NCBI GenBank assembly: GCA_940671915.1
Contig: CALNVZ010003426.1
Coordinates: forward strand, 41,968,621-42,032,620
Length of the DNA: 64,000 nucleotides
From: Paracentrotus lividus
Lineage: Eukaryota; Echinodermata; Echinoidea; Camarodonta; Echinidae
Direction of reading: 5' to 3'
The position numbers were made by a program, and so were the translations under genes. The notes beneath the pieces were generated by a model. That model was given only the letters and a program-made list of their open reading frames with translations, searched no databases and was not told the DNA's origin. Position 1 is the first letter of the stretch. The number at the start of each line of letters is the position of its first letter. Shown one piece after another: positions 36,889 through 48,329 of the stretch.

Positions 36889-36904
36889 GGATGGAGCAAG
36901 GTAA

Positions 36905-37960
36905 GGTATAAGGTAATATCGGCATAAGTTGATTCTCATAAAACAATGCGCCGTGTTCATTCAGGTGTAAACATACCGCACAAAAATAATACCGAACATA
37001 CGAGGGAAATTTGATTTTCAAAACATGTATAATACTTTGGGATTCATAAATTGCTTTTCTTTTTAATGAAATTCCTTAGTATTTATTTTTATTTCCCAGA
37101 TACTATGTGTAACGTGTGTTGTTCCTGTGGGCCGGTATCTCTCCCTTGAGATATTTGCCCGAGTTTTTTGCCTATTACCCAACCACACATACAATCAAAA
37201 GTCATGTATGATTCATGTTGAACATGCAGTGTATGTTTCAATCGAAAATATGATTATTCAAAGTAGCGAATAAACATCTTATTTACCTCATTTCAAGAAT
37301 CTTTAATAATCATGTCTTCTGATCGGTTGAAAGTGCATTCCTGTTCTGAACTATGATCGCCATAGTCATTTTCCCGGTTTTACCATGACATAGTTCATTT
37401 CTTACAGTTCTTTTTCCTTGGCTAGCACGATCCCCGTTTGTTTACCTGCAAAAATTTGCTCTGTGCGGTTGCGTATATACCATAATTTGCAGCGCGACTT
37501 GGTCGATAACTTTAGACAACTTACGCGTCTATGCGCGGACGCGAAGGGCATACAAATTCTTTCGTCGTATACTGTTGATGTAATGGATCCCTAATTTTCA
37601 GATGAACATTTAGTTTAGCCAAATATAGCCGCGTTCGTTAAAAACTGTATTTAAAGCAAGACGTCAGAGGCCAATCTTCTTCTATTTTGAAAGCAAGAAC
37701 AGCAAATCTGCAGTTAACTGTAAGTAGAATACCGTACCGACATTGTCTCCGGTTAGTACAATTGACTGTTGAGTTTTGTGTGGCATGCATGTTGTTGCTG
37801 GCCGTGGCCCGGGAGCCTGCAGGCCGGCTTTACTGTCTTCATGACTTTACTAACAGTCTACTAGATAACGTTAGATTTAAGTTAGGCCTAACTTCATGAA
37901 CTTGTTAGGTCTAAACTAGACCATGCAGATTATTTTTAGATCTCCTTGTCTTTCGGCATA
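36905..37960. other. No confident gene; moderately GC-rich block
   Basis: Between 37430 and 37900 the sequence is less AT-rich and contains CpG (GCGCGGACGCGAAGGG, GGCCCGGGAGCCTGC). A donor-like TTAACT then GTAAGTAG occurs at 37720. It could include a 5' untranslated exon or promoter, but no coding frame is convincing. Confidence 0.25.
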
Positions 37961-37966
37961 TAAAAG

Positions 37967-38132
37967 ATATATTGATTGCTTTTAAAATTCGAGTCATAGT
38001 GGTTTTATAGGCTCTCGGGGACCTCCCAACCTGCTATGACCCCTCGGCTTACTCCTCGGGTCAAAGCAGATTGGAATGTCCCCGTGAGCCTATAAAACCA
38101 CTATGCCTCTCATAGCAGTCAATATATCTATA
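37967..38132. repeat. Near-perfect long hairpin (snapback element)
   Basis: AGATATATTGATTGCT at the left pairs with AGCAGTCAATATATCT at the right. Inside, CATAGTGGTTTTATAGGCTC (37995 onward) pairs with the complement ending at 38105, and the pairing continues through GGGGAC and CTGCTATGACCC to a loop of about 15 bases near 38045-38058. Arms of about 50 pairs with few mismatches suggest a snapback MITE or a hairpin RNA source. Confidence 0.7.
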
Positions 38133-38389
38133 TTATTCTTAATAGCAAAACAGGCAAGATACTAGCCATTTACTGCCCTCCAAAATCAATTTGAACGCCC
38201 TTACCTCTGCGGGAAATTCCCAAGAACACGTCCGGCAACGAGTTTGAGATTGGTTGACAAAGGCATGGTAAGTGGTATAATGGAAATAAAACTTACTTGA
38301 TGAGGTCGCGTGTTTGCTGAATTGGCCCGTTATGGCATTCCAGTTTGAAATGATATAGTTGTTTGGATTAGCTTATGCTACTGGAATTT

Positions 38390-38570
38390 GATGGTTCTGT
38401 TTTCGGTTGTTTGGTTAGTCTTATTTTGGTTGTTTGGAAAGGCTTTTTTTGGTTGGTTGGTTGTGCTTGTTTTGGTTGGTCGGATGGTTGGTTGGATGGG
38501 CTTGTGTTGTTTGGGAAGATGGGCTTGTTCTGGTTCTTTGGATGGGTTCATTAGTAGACGTTTTCTGATA
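38390..38570. repeat. G/T-rich TGGTTGG-type minisatellite
   Basis: Irregular repeats of TTGGTTGG and GATGGGCTTG units. Open frames on both strands (KPIQPT.. on the minus strand) are composition effects. The unit resembles the complement of the array at 48699-48935. Confidence 0.6.
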
Positions 38571-38599
38571 GCGGCCATAATTGCAACACTATTGGGAGT

Positions 38600-39100
38600 G
38601 TATGTATAATTAGGTCAAGAAAAAGCTGAGGAGGGGAATCCATATACTATGTTGAAACTACGGCTGGATGTTTTCCCCCTGCCTGGTCACATGACCAGGT
38701 TTCCCCGCCAAGAAATCATGTCTTCAAGCCTCTCCACTTCTATAGTTTTGAATAGTTGACAATGGTTTAAGTAAACGTGTACTGTTGTATACAATGTACA
38801 CGGATGGATATTCAAACAAACTTTAATTGTATTGAATTAATGATAAATGTATAGGGAAATTCGCACCCAGTATTCACATGTCCTGGATTTTTTATACTTT
38901 CTCCTAATCATGGTAATGTGATGTTTCATGTCAAACACTCATCATAATTCAACATTACTTTAAACTCTGACAGAACGGTTACATGAATTAAGTAACGCAA
39001 TTGCCCTTTCTAAAAAAGAAATCCGCTGACAAGCCTAGTCAAATTACAATTCACAGGAGGATAGGTTTGAAATGTGTCCTGTTTTATAACAACAGTTCAG
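38600..39100. other. No feature seen
   Basis: AT-rich intergenic or intronic sequence with short G/C islands (about 38670-38710) and no supported exon. Confidence 0.4.
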
Positions 39101-39283
39101 ATGACGTTTGACTTTATATCATCTCATTTCCAACGGAGGAAGAAGCTAAGGACCGCCACATCCCATAGTCGTTCACCCTCTCGTTGTAAGAGAGCCACAG
39201 GGAGTCATTCACTTCTATCACAGTCACACCGCCACGTCATACACGACACTGAAGACACTGAAACAGAACTTGACTACAAATAG
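39101..39283 (+). CDS. Candidate terminal exon encoding a basic Ser-rich tail
   Basis: After tgtcctgttttataacaacagttcag a frame reads MTFDFISSHFQRRKKLRT, then Ser/Arg/His-rich residues, and ends DTEDTETELDYK before TAG at 39281. The basic cluster followed by Ser-rich and acidic residues looks like a cytoplasmic or nuclear tail. Base composition is more balanced than the flanks. No upstream exon was identified, the family is unknown and the frame could be chance. Confidence 0.3.
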   Translation: MTFDFISSHFQRRKKLRTATSHSRSPSRCKRATGSHSLLSQSHRHVIHDTEDTETELDYK

Positions 39284-40018
39284 GCAAGACGTGCAGGCAG
39301 TTTAAAGTCCTCTTAGGATAATGATGGCAGTGTTACTGATTATTATTGCTGATGACCATCAAAACGACTTGGTACAGGACGCACTAGCACACTGACGTAA
39401 AAGGGAGAAACACCTAATTCACCTGCAGCAGCGGATCAAGCTTTTGAGAATGGGGGTGGGGGATGAAGGTTAATATTTTCAGATACTAACACGATGGAAC
39501 GTTTAATGAGTGGTTTTCGGTAAATATGAATGATTGGATGGGATGTCTCAACTTTCACATCTACGGCCTATTCATAAAATGTGAAATAGACGTGATTATA
39601 TAAAGAAATGATCCAGAATCGTGGCAAATTTTTATCAATTTAAAAATTATGTTAGTAATATAGGAAGCTTATCGACTTTTTAATGTCCTTGGTACGCGGA
39701 TACAGCGGTAGGATTTGATGCCATAGACATTGTACTTGTTTGTGGTAATCCCTCAAAACAAACAAAGAAACACACTAAAAAAGCACAACAAAAAGCAAAA
39801 ACAAAAGTAAAAAGCGAACGAAAGAGGACATGATACCTTGCAGTTCACAACATAGCTGTAATTCATCAATTTCTTTAGTTTTACGAATCATGTATATGTT
39901 GTTATATTCTATTCATGGCTATAGTATTATCGACCATTTTGGTATATTCTTTGTTCACTGATTATTCCAACCTCCCAAAATGTAAGTTTTGTTCTTTTGT
40001 TTTTCCTCTTTGTTTCAG

Positions 40019-40108
40019 AAATGACCGGGTCTGGTAATTTTCTGTTTCCAGGAATGAAAAAAAGGGAGAGCAAAGTTTCCTTCTTTAGAATAGGGGTATA
40101 CGAAAATG
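40019..40108 (+). CDS. Possible small internal exon
   Basis: A very strong pyrimidine tract (ttcttttgtttttcctctttgtttcag) precedes a 90-base segment open in the frame MTGSGNFLFPGMKKRESK and onward, followed by G then GTAATA. Support comes mainly from the acceptor; the encoded sequence is unremarkable. Confidence 0.25.
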
Positions 40109-40349
40109 GTAATACTTATGGCAAGGGTGGGTAATCTTTGGATGGATTTTATCATAGTTTAAGCTACCTCGTGTTCTTTTTCAATGGAAATGTTGTTCTT
40201 TTTCAATGGAAATGTTGGCGCACTTTGTCTTTCTGTGTCAAATGTGAAAAGTTGACTGCCATATTAGCTTGATTACGATTTTTATTTGTCGTTTGGAAGG
40301 CTTTCCCTGCCTCATTAATCGCTTCCGGTCGTTGCTACAAAGAAGATGG

Positions 40350-40560
40350 GTAGTTCCCATTGCCAGCTATGACAAGGCATGGTAAGGTGCGTAATACGAT
40401 TCGAAATGATCCCTCTTGGAGAGGTTTCAGAAAGACTTACAAGCATCCGATGACCGGGGTAATAATAAAGCGCTTAGAGATGAAATTGTTTCATATTAGG
40501 CGCTATATAAATTGCAACTATCATTATTATTATTATAGTTATTATTATTATTATCATCTA
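40350..40560. mobile_element. SINE 3' fragment with gcgctatataaat and ATT repeats
   Basis: AATAAAGCGCTTAGAGATG... then TAGGCGCTATATAAATTGC and a run of ATT/ATC repeats: the same tail type as the SINE at 48330-48636 in opposite orientation. Confidence 0.55.
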
Positions 40561-40652
40561 CAAGGACAGATTTGGTCAGTCCCTTTCATTTCCAATTGAA
40601 TTTATATTACTGTGAAATCAAATGTTAAACATGTAATTACTATTGTCAACCA

Positions 40653-40729
<77 letters not shown>
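40653..40729. repeat. Poly-A run of about 77 bases
   Basis: An uninterrupted A tract preceded by GTCAACCAC. It may be a retroposon tail; no body was recognised. The minus-strand poly-Phe frame is an artefact. Confidence 0.9.
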
Positions 40730-40731
<2 letters not shown>

Positions 40732-40739
40732 ATAAAAAG

Positions 40740-43360
40740 AGAAGGAAAAAAAAAAAGTCCACCTTAATTAAAATGCCACAATGCTTTATCGACATGGTTT
40801 TGAGCAAAATAATTTCACTTTCGGCTATTGCAAGTATTGTGAGAAAATAAACTGAACCGTTGATGTGTGAATGCGTGAGCAAATATCAAATGCAATGTTT
40901 CAATACTCAAAAAGTCTGAATGGTCATGTTGGGAGTTGGTGTTGGAGTTGTGTAATCCGAATTTTAGGGTAATGTTCAGGCCTTCTATATAAAATTACAA
41001 GGTTCACCAATTTTATTGGAAAAATTTACTTTAGATATAGTTCTTAAAATTATCAACAAACATTGTTTGTAGTATTCGTTGTGTCATGGTTGAATGAGCA
41101 AACAATAAACGTCACTTGCTTGACTTTCGTAATGACAATTTTGCCTTTTTGCCAACCCACCAAATCTTTTCGTAGCTTGAAAATAAATGTCAATTAACAT
41201 GACCACAGGTGTACAGACAGACTCTAAAATATATATCTTCATTTGCTTAAGAGCTGAAGGTCTTTTTGGAGTAGCTTTGTTCTCTGCTAAAAGACAACAT
41301 GACCTTAAATGTCCTACCACGGTTGATAACATCAGCTAGCGATCACTTTAAAATGGTCCCAGATGTAGATATTTTGAGGGAGTATCCTTTCTTTATAATC
41401 GAGGGCAATAAAGCAAATGTTATAAAATATAACAGCAACGTTAATATAACAACAACGCTTCATTAACATGATTAAAAAGAAGAAAAAAAAATACTATTTA
41501 CATAACAGGGAATTGTAATGAATATGCAAAATTTTTCTGTAAAATATATATGTAATAAATACAATATACAGGCCTATGATAAATTACATCAAAAAATGAA
41601 TCGTTTCAGAAGCTGGTTGATGTCTGATTCATTTATTTTCGTTTGTTTTCTAATAAAAAAAAAAATTATTTTATTTGTCTTCTTTTTACAATTTGGTTCT
41701 TATGGAATGTTTTGGTCACCATTGTTGTATTTATGTCATATAGTAATGCTTTTGATGTACACTCTATGAAAAGTGGATAGAAAAGTTGCATATGATTAAA
41801 AGTAAAAAAACAAACAACAACAAACAAACAACAAACCATTGATTCAATTGACATCATCGCTTACTCATAACTATGCATGAAACTCTGTACGGAACTGTTT
41901 ACGAATAATGATATTTAAACAAATCAAAGTTTTGTTCTTATTTATTTCGTTTCTTTTACAAATACATGTTACACTTATATTTACTGTACATTTCCATCAT
42001 GACCTTTCCTTAATTCGCTGGACCATAGTTATATTAATAAATGTATATAAGCTGAGGGGCGGTATAAATGTTTCATTTATGTATCTTTACATTTCTCAAA
42101 TATATGCTATGTCATACATTAAAGCATCAAAGCACGTATGAACCCGTCGACCACTTTTATTTTTCTTTCCTTTTTTCGCGAAGAAAAAGTCGGACGGAAA
42201 TAAAATGAAATATTATTTATGTCTACCATGGAGAAACTTCTCCATGGTCATACTTTAGAACAGAACAAAACACATTTTGACGAGAACAATGTAAAGATAG
42301 CCGTTGTTATAAGCCACAAACGCTTTTGATCGTCCAGCCCATCTATCCAATCCATTTAACTATAAAGCTTTGAAGTACAAGTTCGGAAATCCTATTCCAT
42401 TCACATAATATTATGAATTATATTTCTACTGACATTGAAGGATTTCCACTGCTGATTTACAATTAATTGGATATTTTACACTGAAGGTTTTCCCGAAGAG
42501 ATGTCATTTTATTCCCACTCGAATAATCTCGTGAACTTCTTCTTCATAATCTTTTTATTTGTATATTTCATTTCCGGGAAAACATTTTTTTTTTTGCCTT
42601 TAAAATGTTATTGAGAAGAGTTCATTTAGTGCATTGCGTACAGAAGAAATATTTATGAACATTTTTTTTATTCCCTTAATCACGGTATATTTCTGAATAG
42701 ATGTTTACCATTCTATTAAAAGAAATCTCATTTGAGCGGGCCTTATTTGGCTAAAACTTTTACTATTATTTTTTTTCTCTGAAAATCATTCTCTCCCTAC
42801 GGTTCACTTTTGCTTACTGTCTACCCTGCATCCAAGGACAAAAAAAAAACAATTTTAGAATAGTTGCCACACTCTTGAAACACACACACACACAACCACA
42901 CACACACACACACAACACCAACAAACCCGGCAAACAACACAACCCTCAAAAAAAAAAAAAAAAAAAAAAAAACTTCTTTGGAAATGTATGAAAAGCGCTA
43001 TTAGTCAAGTCTTATGTAATAGCAAAAACCCAGAAATGATTCATTGCTTGGTCCGACCCAGCTCTCTATTGTGAATGTATGGAAAATGAGAAAGCGCAGG
43101 TGGTTGCTCGTAAATAAATACACAAGTATATCTGTGTTATACACATTAATTGATTATCGCTGATTTCATGATAAAGCATTGTTGACATTATGTTTTTGCA
43201 GTTCTAACATGGTTATGATATATAATATTTATCCATGAATGCTTCATGAAATATGTTCTGTCTTTGTTCACCAGAATTACTCTGAAAGTTCAGGGAGGTG
43301 TTTTTTGTTTTGTTTCTAATTGCATTTGTAGACATTTAGATCCACTCCATTCCAAAAACG
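40740..43360. other. Long AT-rich stretch without a supported gene
   Basis: Short frames only. It contains a perfect 11-base hairpin ACCATGGAGAA/TTCTCCATGGT with a two-base loop at 42225-42248 and a CA/CAACA plus poly-A block at 42877-42971. Confidence 0.5.
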
Positions 43361-43590
43361 ATGTGTTGGCTCAGTTGATAGAGCGTCCGCCTATATCGGG
43401 AGGTGTGGGTACCATCCCTGCCGCGTTATACCAACAGACGTACACCAAAAATGTAGTTGCTGCTTTCCTGTTTTGGCGTTCAACAAAAGGGGATAGAGCA
43501 ACTTCCTCCTGGCGCTACTCAGCGGCTGCCAGGCCAACGAAAAAAGGGGAAAAACAAATATACGGTACCCGTTGTTCGAAAAAAAAAAAA
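43361..43590 (+). mobile_element. tRNA-derived SINE
   Basis: The head TTGGCTCAGTTGATAGAGCG (43366-43385) is a polymerase III A-box region, and GTGTGGGTACCATCCCTG is a degraded B box 35-40 bases on. A TGCTTTCCTG..GGCGTTCA..GGGGATAGAGCAAC body follows, ending near poly-A at 43580. The 161-codon frame across it (43246-43731) is not a gene. Confidence 0.65.
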
Positions 43591-43734
43591 AAGTACAATT
43601 TGGTGCAAATGGAGAGTGAGTTCTTGCGAACCTTAGATTTGAATTTAGCTTTACATCTTAAAAAAAAAAACAAACGAGTACAGTGTTTAGTAAGCATGAA
43701 GTATTTTTCGGACCTTTTAGTTGTCACTTGAATT

Positions 43735-44500
43735 TTTGTCCCTGAGCTTCCAATAAAATTTATGTATGCATTTCTTCCATTGTCACACTTGAAAGTGCCT
43801 AAAAGGGAAGGACTGATCGGAATATTATCAATACTTTAAGGTATGTTTTTTCGTGATTCCACAATAATAAACCATTCACGGATTTACGACAAATATAATA
43901 AGCGATGTTGCACACACCTTAGCCGCAGAGAATATTTACGTATCAAAGACAAAAAGATTTATTATAACTCAATGGAGTTTAGCTTCTTTTTTTCTCTTTA
44001 ATATTGTTTATTCTCAAAATGCAGATTTATTCCGACAATTATCGGCTTATTTCCAAAATTATTTCAATAGAAATTAACGCAAATGCTTCCTTTCATGAAT
44101 AATAATGAAGGAGGGGGCTGCCGAAGTTTTGTTTACAAAAATCAGTTTGTAAGAACTTTTCTTACCAGCACAATTTATTAGCAGCCAAAAGGCTTTAATT
44201 TTGTACTTACCACGTTATTTGAAATCGGCATTCCTCAAAACCTTCAAACAAAGCTCTTCCTTCTTAATATTAAGCCTTGAAAAGCAATTATCTCCCTAAA
44301 CAGAAGTCCCTAATTTAGAGAAAAAATGAATACTAGTAGTTGCTATGAAAGTGATTTTGGTCTTCTATGATAGGACGAATAAACCCATTTTCACATTGTA
44401 GGTTTGTCCTCACAGCAGTAAGTACCGAGTTTTCTTTCTAGACTGCTCATACGTATTTATTTATTGCTCCACTTTTTTGCGAAGACCTGTTTCTGGTCAA
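43735..44500. other. No supported gene
   Basis: AT-rich sequence upstream of the signal-peptide exon; it may hold its promoter and 5' untranslated region, but no clear TATA-initiator arrangement was seen. Confidence 0.35.
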
Positions 44501-44501
44501 A

Positions 44502-44557
44502 ATGAATGTGTCCGTGGTCCTTCATCTTGTTATACTGTTCTTCATAACAAATCCAAG
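44502..44557 (+). CDS. Signal-peptide exon of a putative secreted protein
   Basis: ATG in good context (tcaaaATGa) begins M-N-V-S-V-V-L-H-L-V-I-L-F-F-I-T-N-P, a compact hydrophobic leader, and is followed directly by AAG then GTAAGTAA, a near-consensus donor. The exon ends in phase 2. A short leader exon with a strong donor is typical of secreted proteins. It lies upstream of and on the same strand as the exons at 47871, 56095 and 56521. Those are read from phase 0, so at least one exon between 44558 and 47870 (phase 2 to 0) would be needed if they form one gene; that interval is largely LINE and foldback DNA and I did not find it. Confidence 0.5.
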
Positions 44558-45084
44558 GTAAGTAACTTTGTAAACCTAAAGCAAAATAATCATTTATAGT
44601 GTTATTGATATAATCATGACGATATAATACAAGTATCATGTAGTAGATTTGTATCGTTTATACTCTTTATTTCCCCTTGTTACTACGTTATGTTGTTACA
44701 TGAACAATAAACGGGAAAATAGCATTATCATAATATGTTGTCCCAAGCGTTGCACATCATTTCATACGCATTATTTGATTGAATATTATAATATATAATA
44801 ATGATTAAATTATTATTTTATATTATCATCGTGTTTTTCTTCTTCTTTTTTCTTAAACTGAAATGTTAATATTTCTTTGGTTTATAGTTTTTTGGAACTT
44901 CATTGGAGAATATTATTGCATCACCTACCGTTTTTGTCTTTTTATATGATTTATTCAGCTAAATCTCACGAAAGCGTTTATTGAAGACTGTTTTATCGAG
45001 CATGTAGTATTTACTCATGATCTACACATATCCACACCTTCTTGTTTCGATTTACGTACATTCCAGGTCTGAAAACAGATCTAA

Positions 45085-46830
45085 AACTTTACATTTTAGG
45101 CCCTATCCTTTTTGTGTTATATTATATGTGTCTTGTGTTAACGGTTCTAATTACTTTTATATGCTGACGATGCGTTTTACTTGTACTCAGAAACTAACTC
45201 TCAGAGATTGAGAAAGCTTAGTGCAGAACTTGCAAATTGCTTTGAGTGGATGACTGACAATAACTTAGTTTACATGTGCGGAAACAGAATGTTTATTTTG
45301 TTCAAAGGAAAGTTGAAACTGCACATGATTTCAGGTAACCTATAATAATCAAGTGATTGTAAGAAAAGATTCCGTGAAATACTTAGGAATAGATTTAACA
45401 AGTGATTATCATGGACTGGATTGGTGGACTCAATTGCTAAAAAGTCTAACTTTCGTTTAAATTAATAGCCAGCTTGTATGAATACGAAATCAAGACGAAT
45501 TCTATGTTTTGCTTTAATACAATGCCTGTTTGACTATGCAAATGCAGCTTCGTTCAGTAGTCTGGGCAAGACTGATAAGAAAAAAATAAGAATAATCCAG
45601 AATAAGCTTGTAAGGTTCATTAACGTTTTAGGCCCAAGAACACATGTTGGTAGTAGTGAACTTGGAGAAGCAGGTTTACTCCATGTACAGTCTGTGTCAA
45701 ATAAAATGGTACAGTTGGAAAACATTTTTTTTATAGTGTGAAGGTTGATATCAACGTGGTATTGTTTGTTATTTTCATAAAGCAGGAATATCACTCTTTC
45801 TTCTGCAATTTTTTTCATCACGTTTGGTGCAGTATTTTTTTAGACATGACTAATTTTCTACAATCAAGGAAAATCCATTTTTCGCACGCCGTCCCATGCC
45901 TTTGTGTACGATTTCGCATAATGACTGTGAATTCAGCGCTCCCGAACAATAGAAGTGCGTAATTTCGATTTGTTCCTCGTCGCACAAAACTTAGCATAAC
46001 TTTTGTTTTACAAAAGCAAATTATACAGGACAAAGCGCATCAGCAAGAAAAATCTTTTGGCTTTAATTTGGTACCACAAACACACATTATATGAAAAGAT
46101 TTCACGCCTAAATGATTTTTTCCCCGACTGTACCATTTTTTTTGACACAGACTGTAGATCAAATGTCTAAACAACTAGTGTTGCACCATGTGCATAAAAT
46201 ATTCTACTCAGATACTTTAGATCATTATATAACTAATAATTTCACTCGTGTCTCAAATATCGTTGAACACGTAACTAGGAATAGTCATTTTAATTTTGTT
46301 TTACCAAAACGTGAAGGATATATAGGAAACACTTTTTATTTCAATGGTATCCAATGCTGGAATTCTCTTCCAAATCATGTTAAAGTTTTTAAGAATTTTT
46401 ATAATTTCAAGAGTGCATTAAAGCAACACCTAAAGCAGGAAACTACTCAAAGGCATCATTAGCATAAAATGCAGATAACAGCTTAGTCACTATCAATCAT
46501 TGTTTTTTTTAATTTTTTTTTATATAGAACAATATTATATCAAAGTATAATTTGCTTGAATGTATTAATATCGTGGTTATCAATTGTTGCTATAAGATGT
46601 AACAAAATTTTTGTTGGTCTATTTGTTCATGTTTTCTACTATTTTTTGTTGTTATATGTATGTTTTCATTTAGTTATTGTATTTTTAAAAATCATATTAT
46701 GTTATATGTTTCACTAAAAAGGACCCCATTGTAAATAAGCCTTTTCGGCTTTCATGGGCTATCCTTGTCGGTGTTTCTTCTACTTTCTCATATATGTACA
46801 CTCGACGAATAAAATAAAATCAAATAAAAA
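45085..46830 (+). mobile_element. 5'-truncated CR1/Jockey-like LINE, with a nested MITE
   Basis: It begins abruptly near ACATTTTAGGCCC, has the catalytic Y-A-D-D at 45160-45171, C-F-E-W-M-T-D-N-N downstream, FINVLGPRTHVG (about 45620), and after the nested element SKQLVLHHVHKIFY and C-W-N-S-L-P-N-H-V-K (about 46360), then K-S-A-L-K-Q-H-L near the end. The 3' tail is AAATC-type repeats (46808-46850). It belongs to the same family as 25860-27530 but is better preserved. A 467-base MITE interrupts it at 45688-46154. Confidence 0.75.
45688..46154. mobile_element. Tc1/mariner-type MITE inside the LINE, with TA duplication
   Basis: CAGTCTGTGTCAAA at the left and TTTGACACAGACTG at the right are perfect inverted ends, flanked by TA at 45686-45687 and 46155-46156; pairing resumes at AAATGGTACAGT / ACTGTACCATTT. 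The uninterrupted LINE at about 26835-26870 reads AATGTAGCATTCAAAGGTCT, matching ccatgTA joined directly to gatcaaatgtct here, so it is the empty site with a single TA. No transposase is encoded. Confidence 0.85.
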
Positions 46831-46849
46831 TCAAATCAAATCAAATTAA

Positions 46850-47200
46850 AGATTAAAAAAATGACCAAAAAATAAGGAATGAAATCACTCCAACACAACT
46901 GTGTGAATGTTTTGAAAATGGACTATCATGATTTATTTTATTGCTTACCCCTATCTCTTTACCCTTCTGATAACAATTGTCCTCATCCGGTTTTGTATTT
47001 AAAAAGCCTGGGTGTACAAAAAATCTGTCTATCAGAAGGGCAACCCAAAATTAATCTTCTTAAAACGCCCGGTAATCTTATCATTTCTTGAAAATAATCG
47101 CTCTTTATGCAGTGCCAATCAAGAAAAGTTAATCCATTTTTTGAGTGGTAATATTCCAAGCTCATCTATTTTGAATATTTATTTATATCATATAATTTAA
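46850..47200. other. No supported gene
   Basis: Sequence between the LINE tail and a foldback element. A short inverted pair CCCTTCTGATAA / TATCAGAAGGG (46960-47042) is visible. Confidence 0.35.
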
Positions 47201-47202
47201 GA

Positions 47203-47546
47203 CAAATTTCTCACCTTTACAATACCTTTCTTGAATCATAAATGTACTGCATAACCGAATAAATTGCAAATGAAAGTGACAGGTACGAAATCCATTTTCC
47301 CAAGTTTTTGTCAGAGGATGAAAGACTGAGTGGATGCTTTCAAAGGAGTTACACATCATCGCATTCCATTCCAGTTCAATGCTCTTGAACAACAGGGACA
47401 CAGCAGGGACAGCATTCACTCAGTCTTCTATCATTTTGTTAAAACTTGGAAAACGGGATTCTGTACCTGTCATCTCCAACTGCATTTTGTCTTAATTATG
47501 ATTTACATCTATGACTCAAGAAGGGTATCATTGAAAATGTGGGGAA
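47203..47546. repeat. Foldback element, about 344 bases
   Basis: The left arm (CACCTTTACAATACCTTTCT and on, through GACAGGTACGAAATCC and GAAAGACTGAGTGGATGCT) is the imperfect complement of the right arm ending near AAGAAGGGTATCATTGAAAA. The two frames on opposite strands here (IHSVFHPLTKTW and IHSVFYHFVKTW) are the same arm read twice, not genes. Confidence 0.7.
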
Positions 47547-47870
47547 GTCGTATTTAATTTTTTTGTAATCTTATGAACAGCAAACAACCTAATGATCTGG
47601 GAATATGGGTCTTCTAAACAAGAGTTACTGTTTTATACGCATTGTATAAACCTGTAAGTTTTAAATATTCCAGCTTTCCAGAATTTAAAATTTCAAATCA
47701 AAGGCATGGTCAGAGAATTAAGGAATTTATGTTCAAGTTCAAGGTTTTAAATAATGTAATATTAAAATGAAACAAACTAATCGTACCCTTAAAAAAACTA
47801 ATTTATGGTTGCTATCTGAATACAAAATAGTCTTATTCCCTTTGTTGACTTTATTTCTTGCTTGTGACAG

Positions 47871-47999
47871 GACGATTCTGCCTCACATTCCTCGAACTTT
47901 CGACAGCCATACTATGTACACCAAAATAGATTCATGGATCCTGGAGTTCCTGCATTTGAATCTGGATACAGCGGAGATGAGCAGTACAAAAGGGTACCT
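47871..47999 (+). CDS. Internal exon of the putative secreted cystine-knot-like precursor
   Basis: Acceptor gactttatttcttgcttgtgacag; donor GTAAGT at 48000. The 129 bases are exactly 43 codons in phase 0 at both ends and read DDSASHSSNFRQPYYVHQNR, then FMDPGVPAFESGYSGDEQ and YKRVP. The segment is polar, Tyr/Ser/Gly-rich, without Cys, and ends in a dibasic Lys-Arg, consistent with a propeptide. G+C is higher than in the flanks. It splices in phase to 56095-56164. Another frame is also open across the exon, so the frame choice depends on the downstream exons. Confidence 0.55.
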
Positions 48000-48329
48000 G
48001 TAAGTTTTTATATTCAGTTTCACAATTCTATTACTGAAATGGTCATTTTTGTGAATTTTATTTTGATGTTGATTGAAATATGAATATAGAAAAATAATTA
48101 ATCAAGTTTGTTTCAATATTGTAATAAGAAATACAATTGAAATGCTTCTTATTGCTCAACCCAGAGGCGTAGGAAACAGTTTCCTGGGTCATTGGTTCCC
48201 TACGCAAGATCTGGTAATCGCAGTCTGTCCCCAACCCTTGTTCATGGCGCTCTTGGCCATTCCTCTCCTGGAGGGATATTTGAAAATCTTTATATTTATT
48301 TCTGAAACGGTACCCAAAAAACAAACCCC

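Noticed and set aside
36812-36900. Internal exon with acceptor and GTAAGG donor
   Set aside because: Another frame of the same bases matches the C-terminal W-R-x-L pattern of LINE polymerases up to a stop codon.
40646-40882. Poly-Phe minus-strand frame
   Set aside because: It is the translation of a 77-base A run.
43246-43731. 161-codon frame
   Set aside because: It spans a tRNA-derived SINE with A and B boxes and a poly-A end.
45534-46033. Opposing frames of 95, 74 and 71 codons
   Set aside because: They lie within or across the MITE at 45688-46154.
47183-47557. Two similar frames on opposite strands
   Set aside because: Both are the same foldback arm read from each side.
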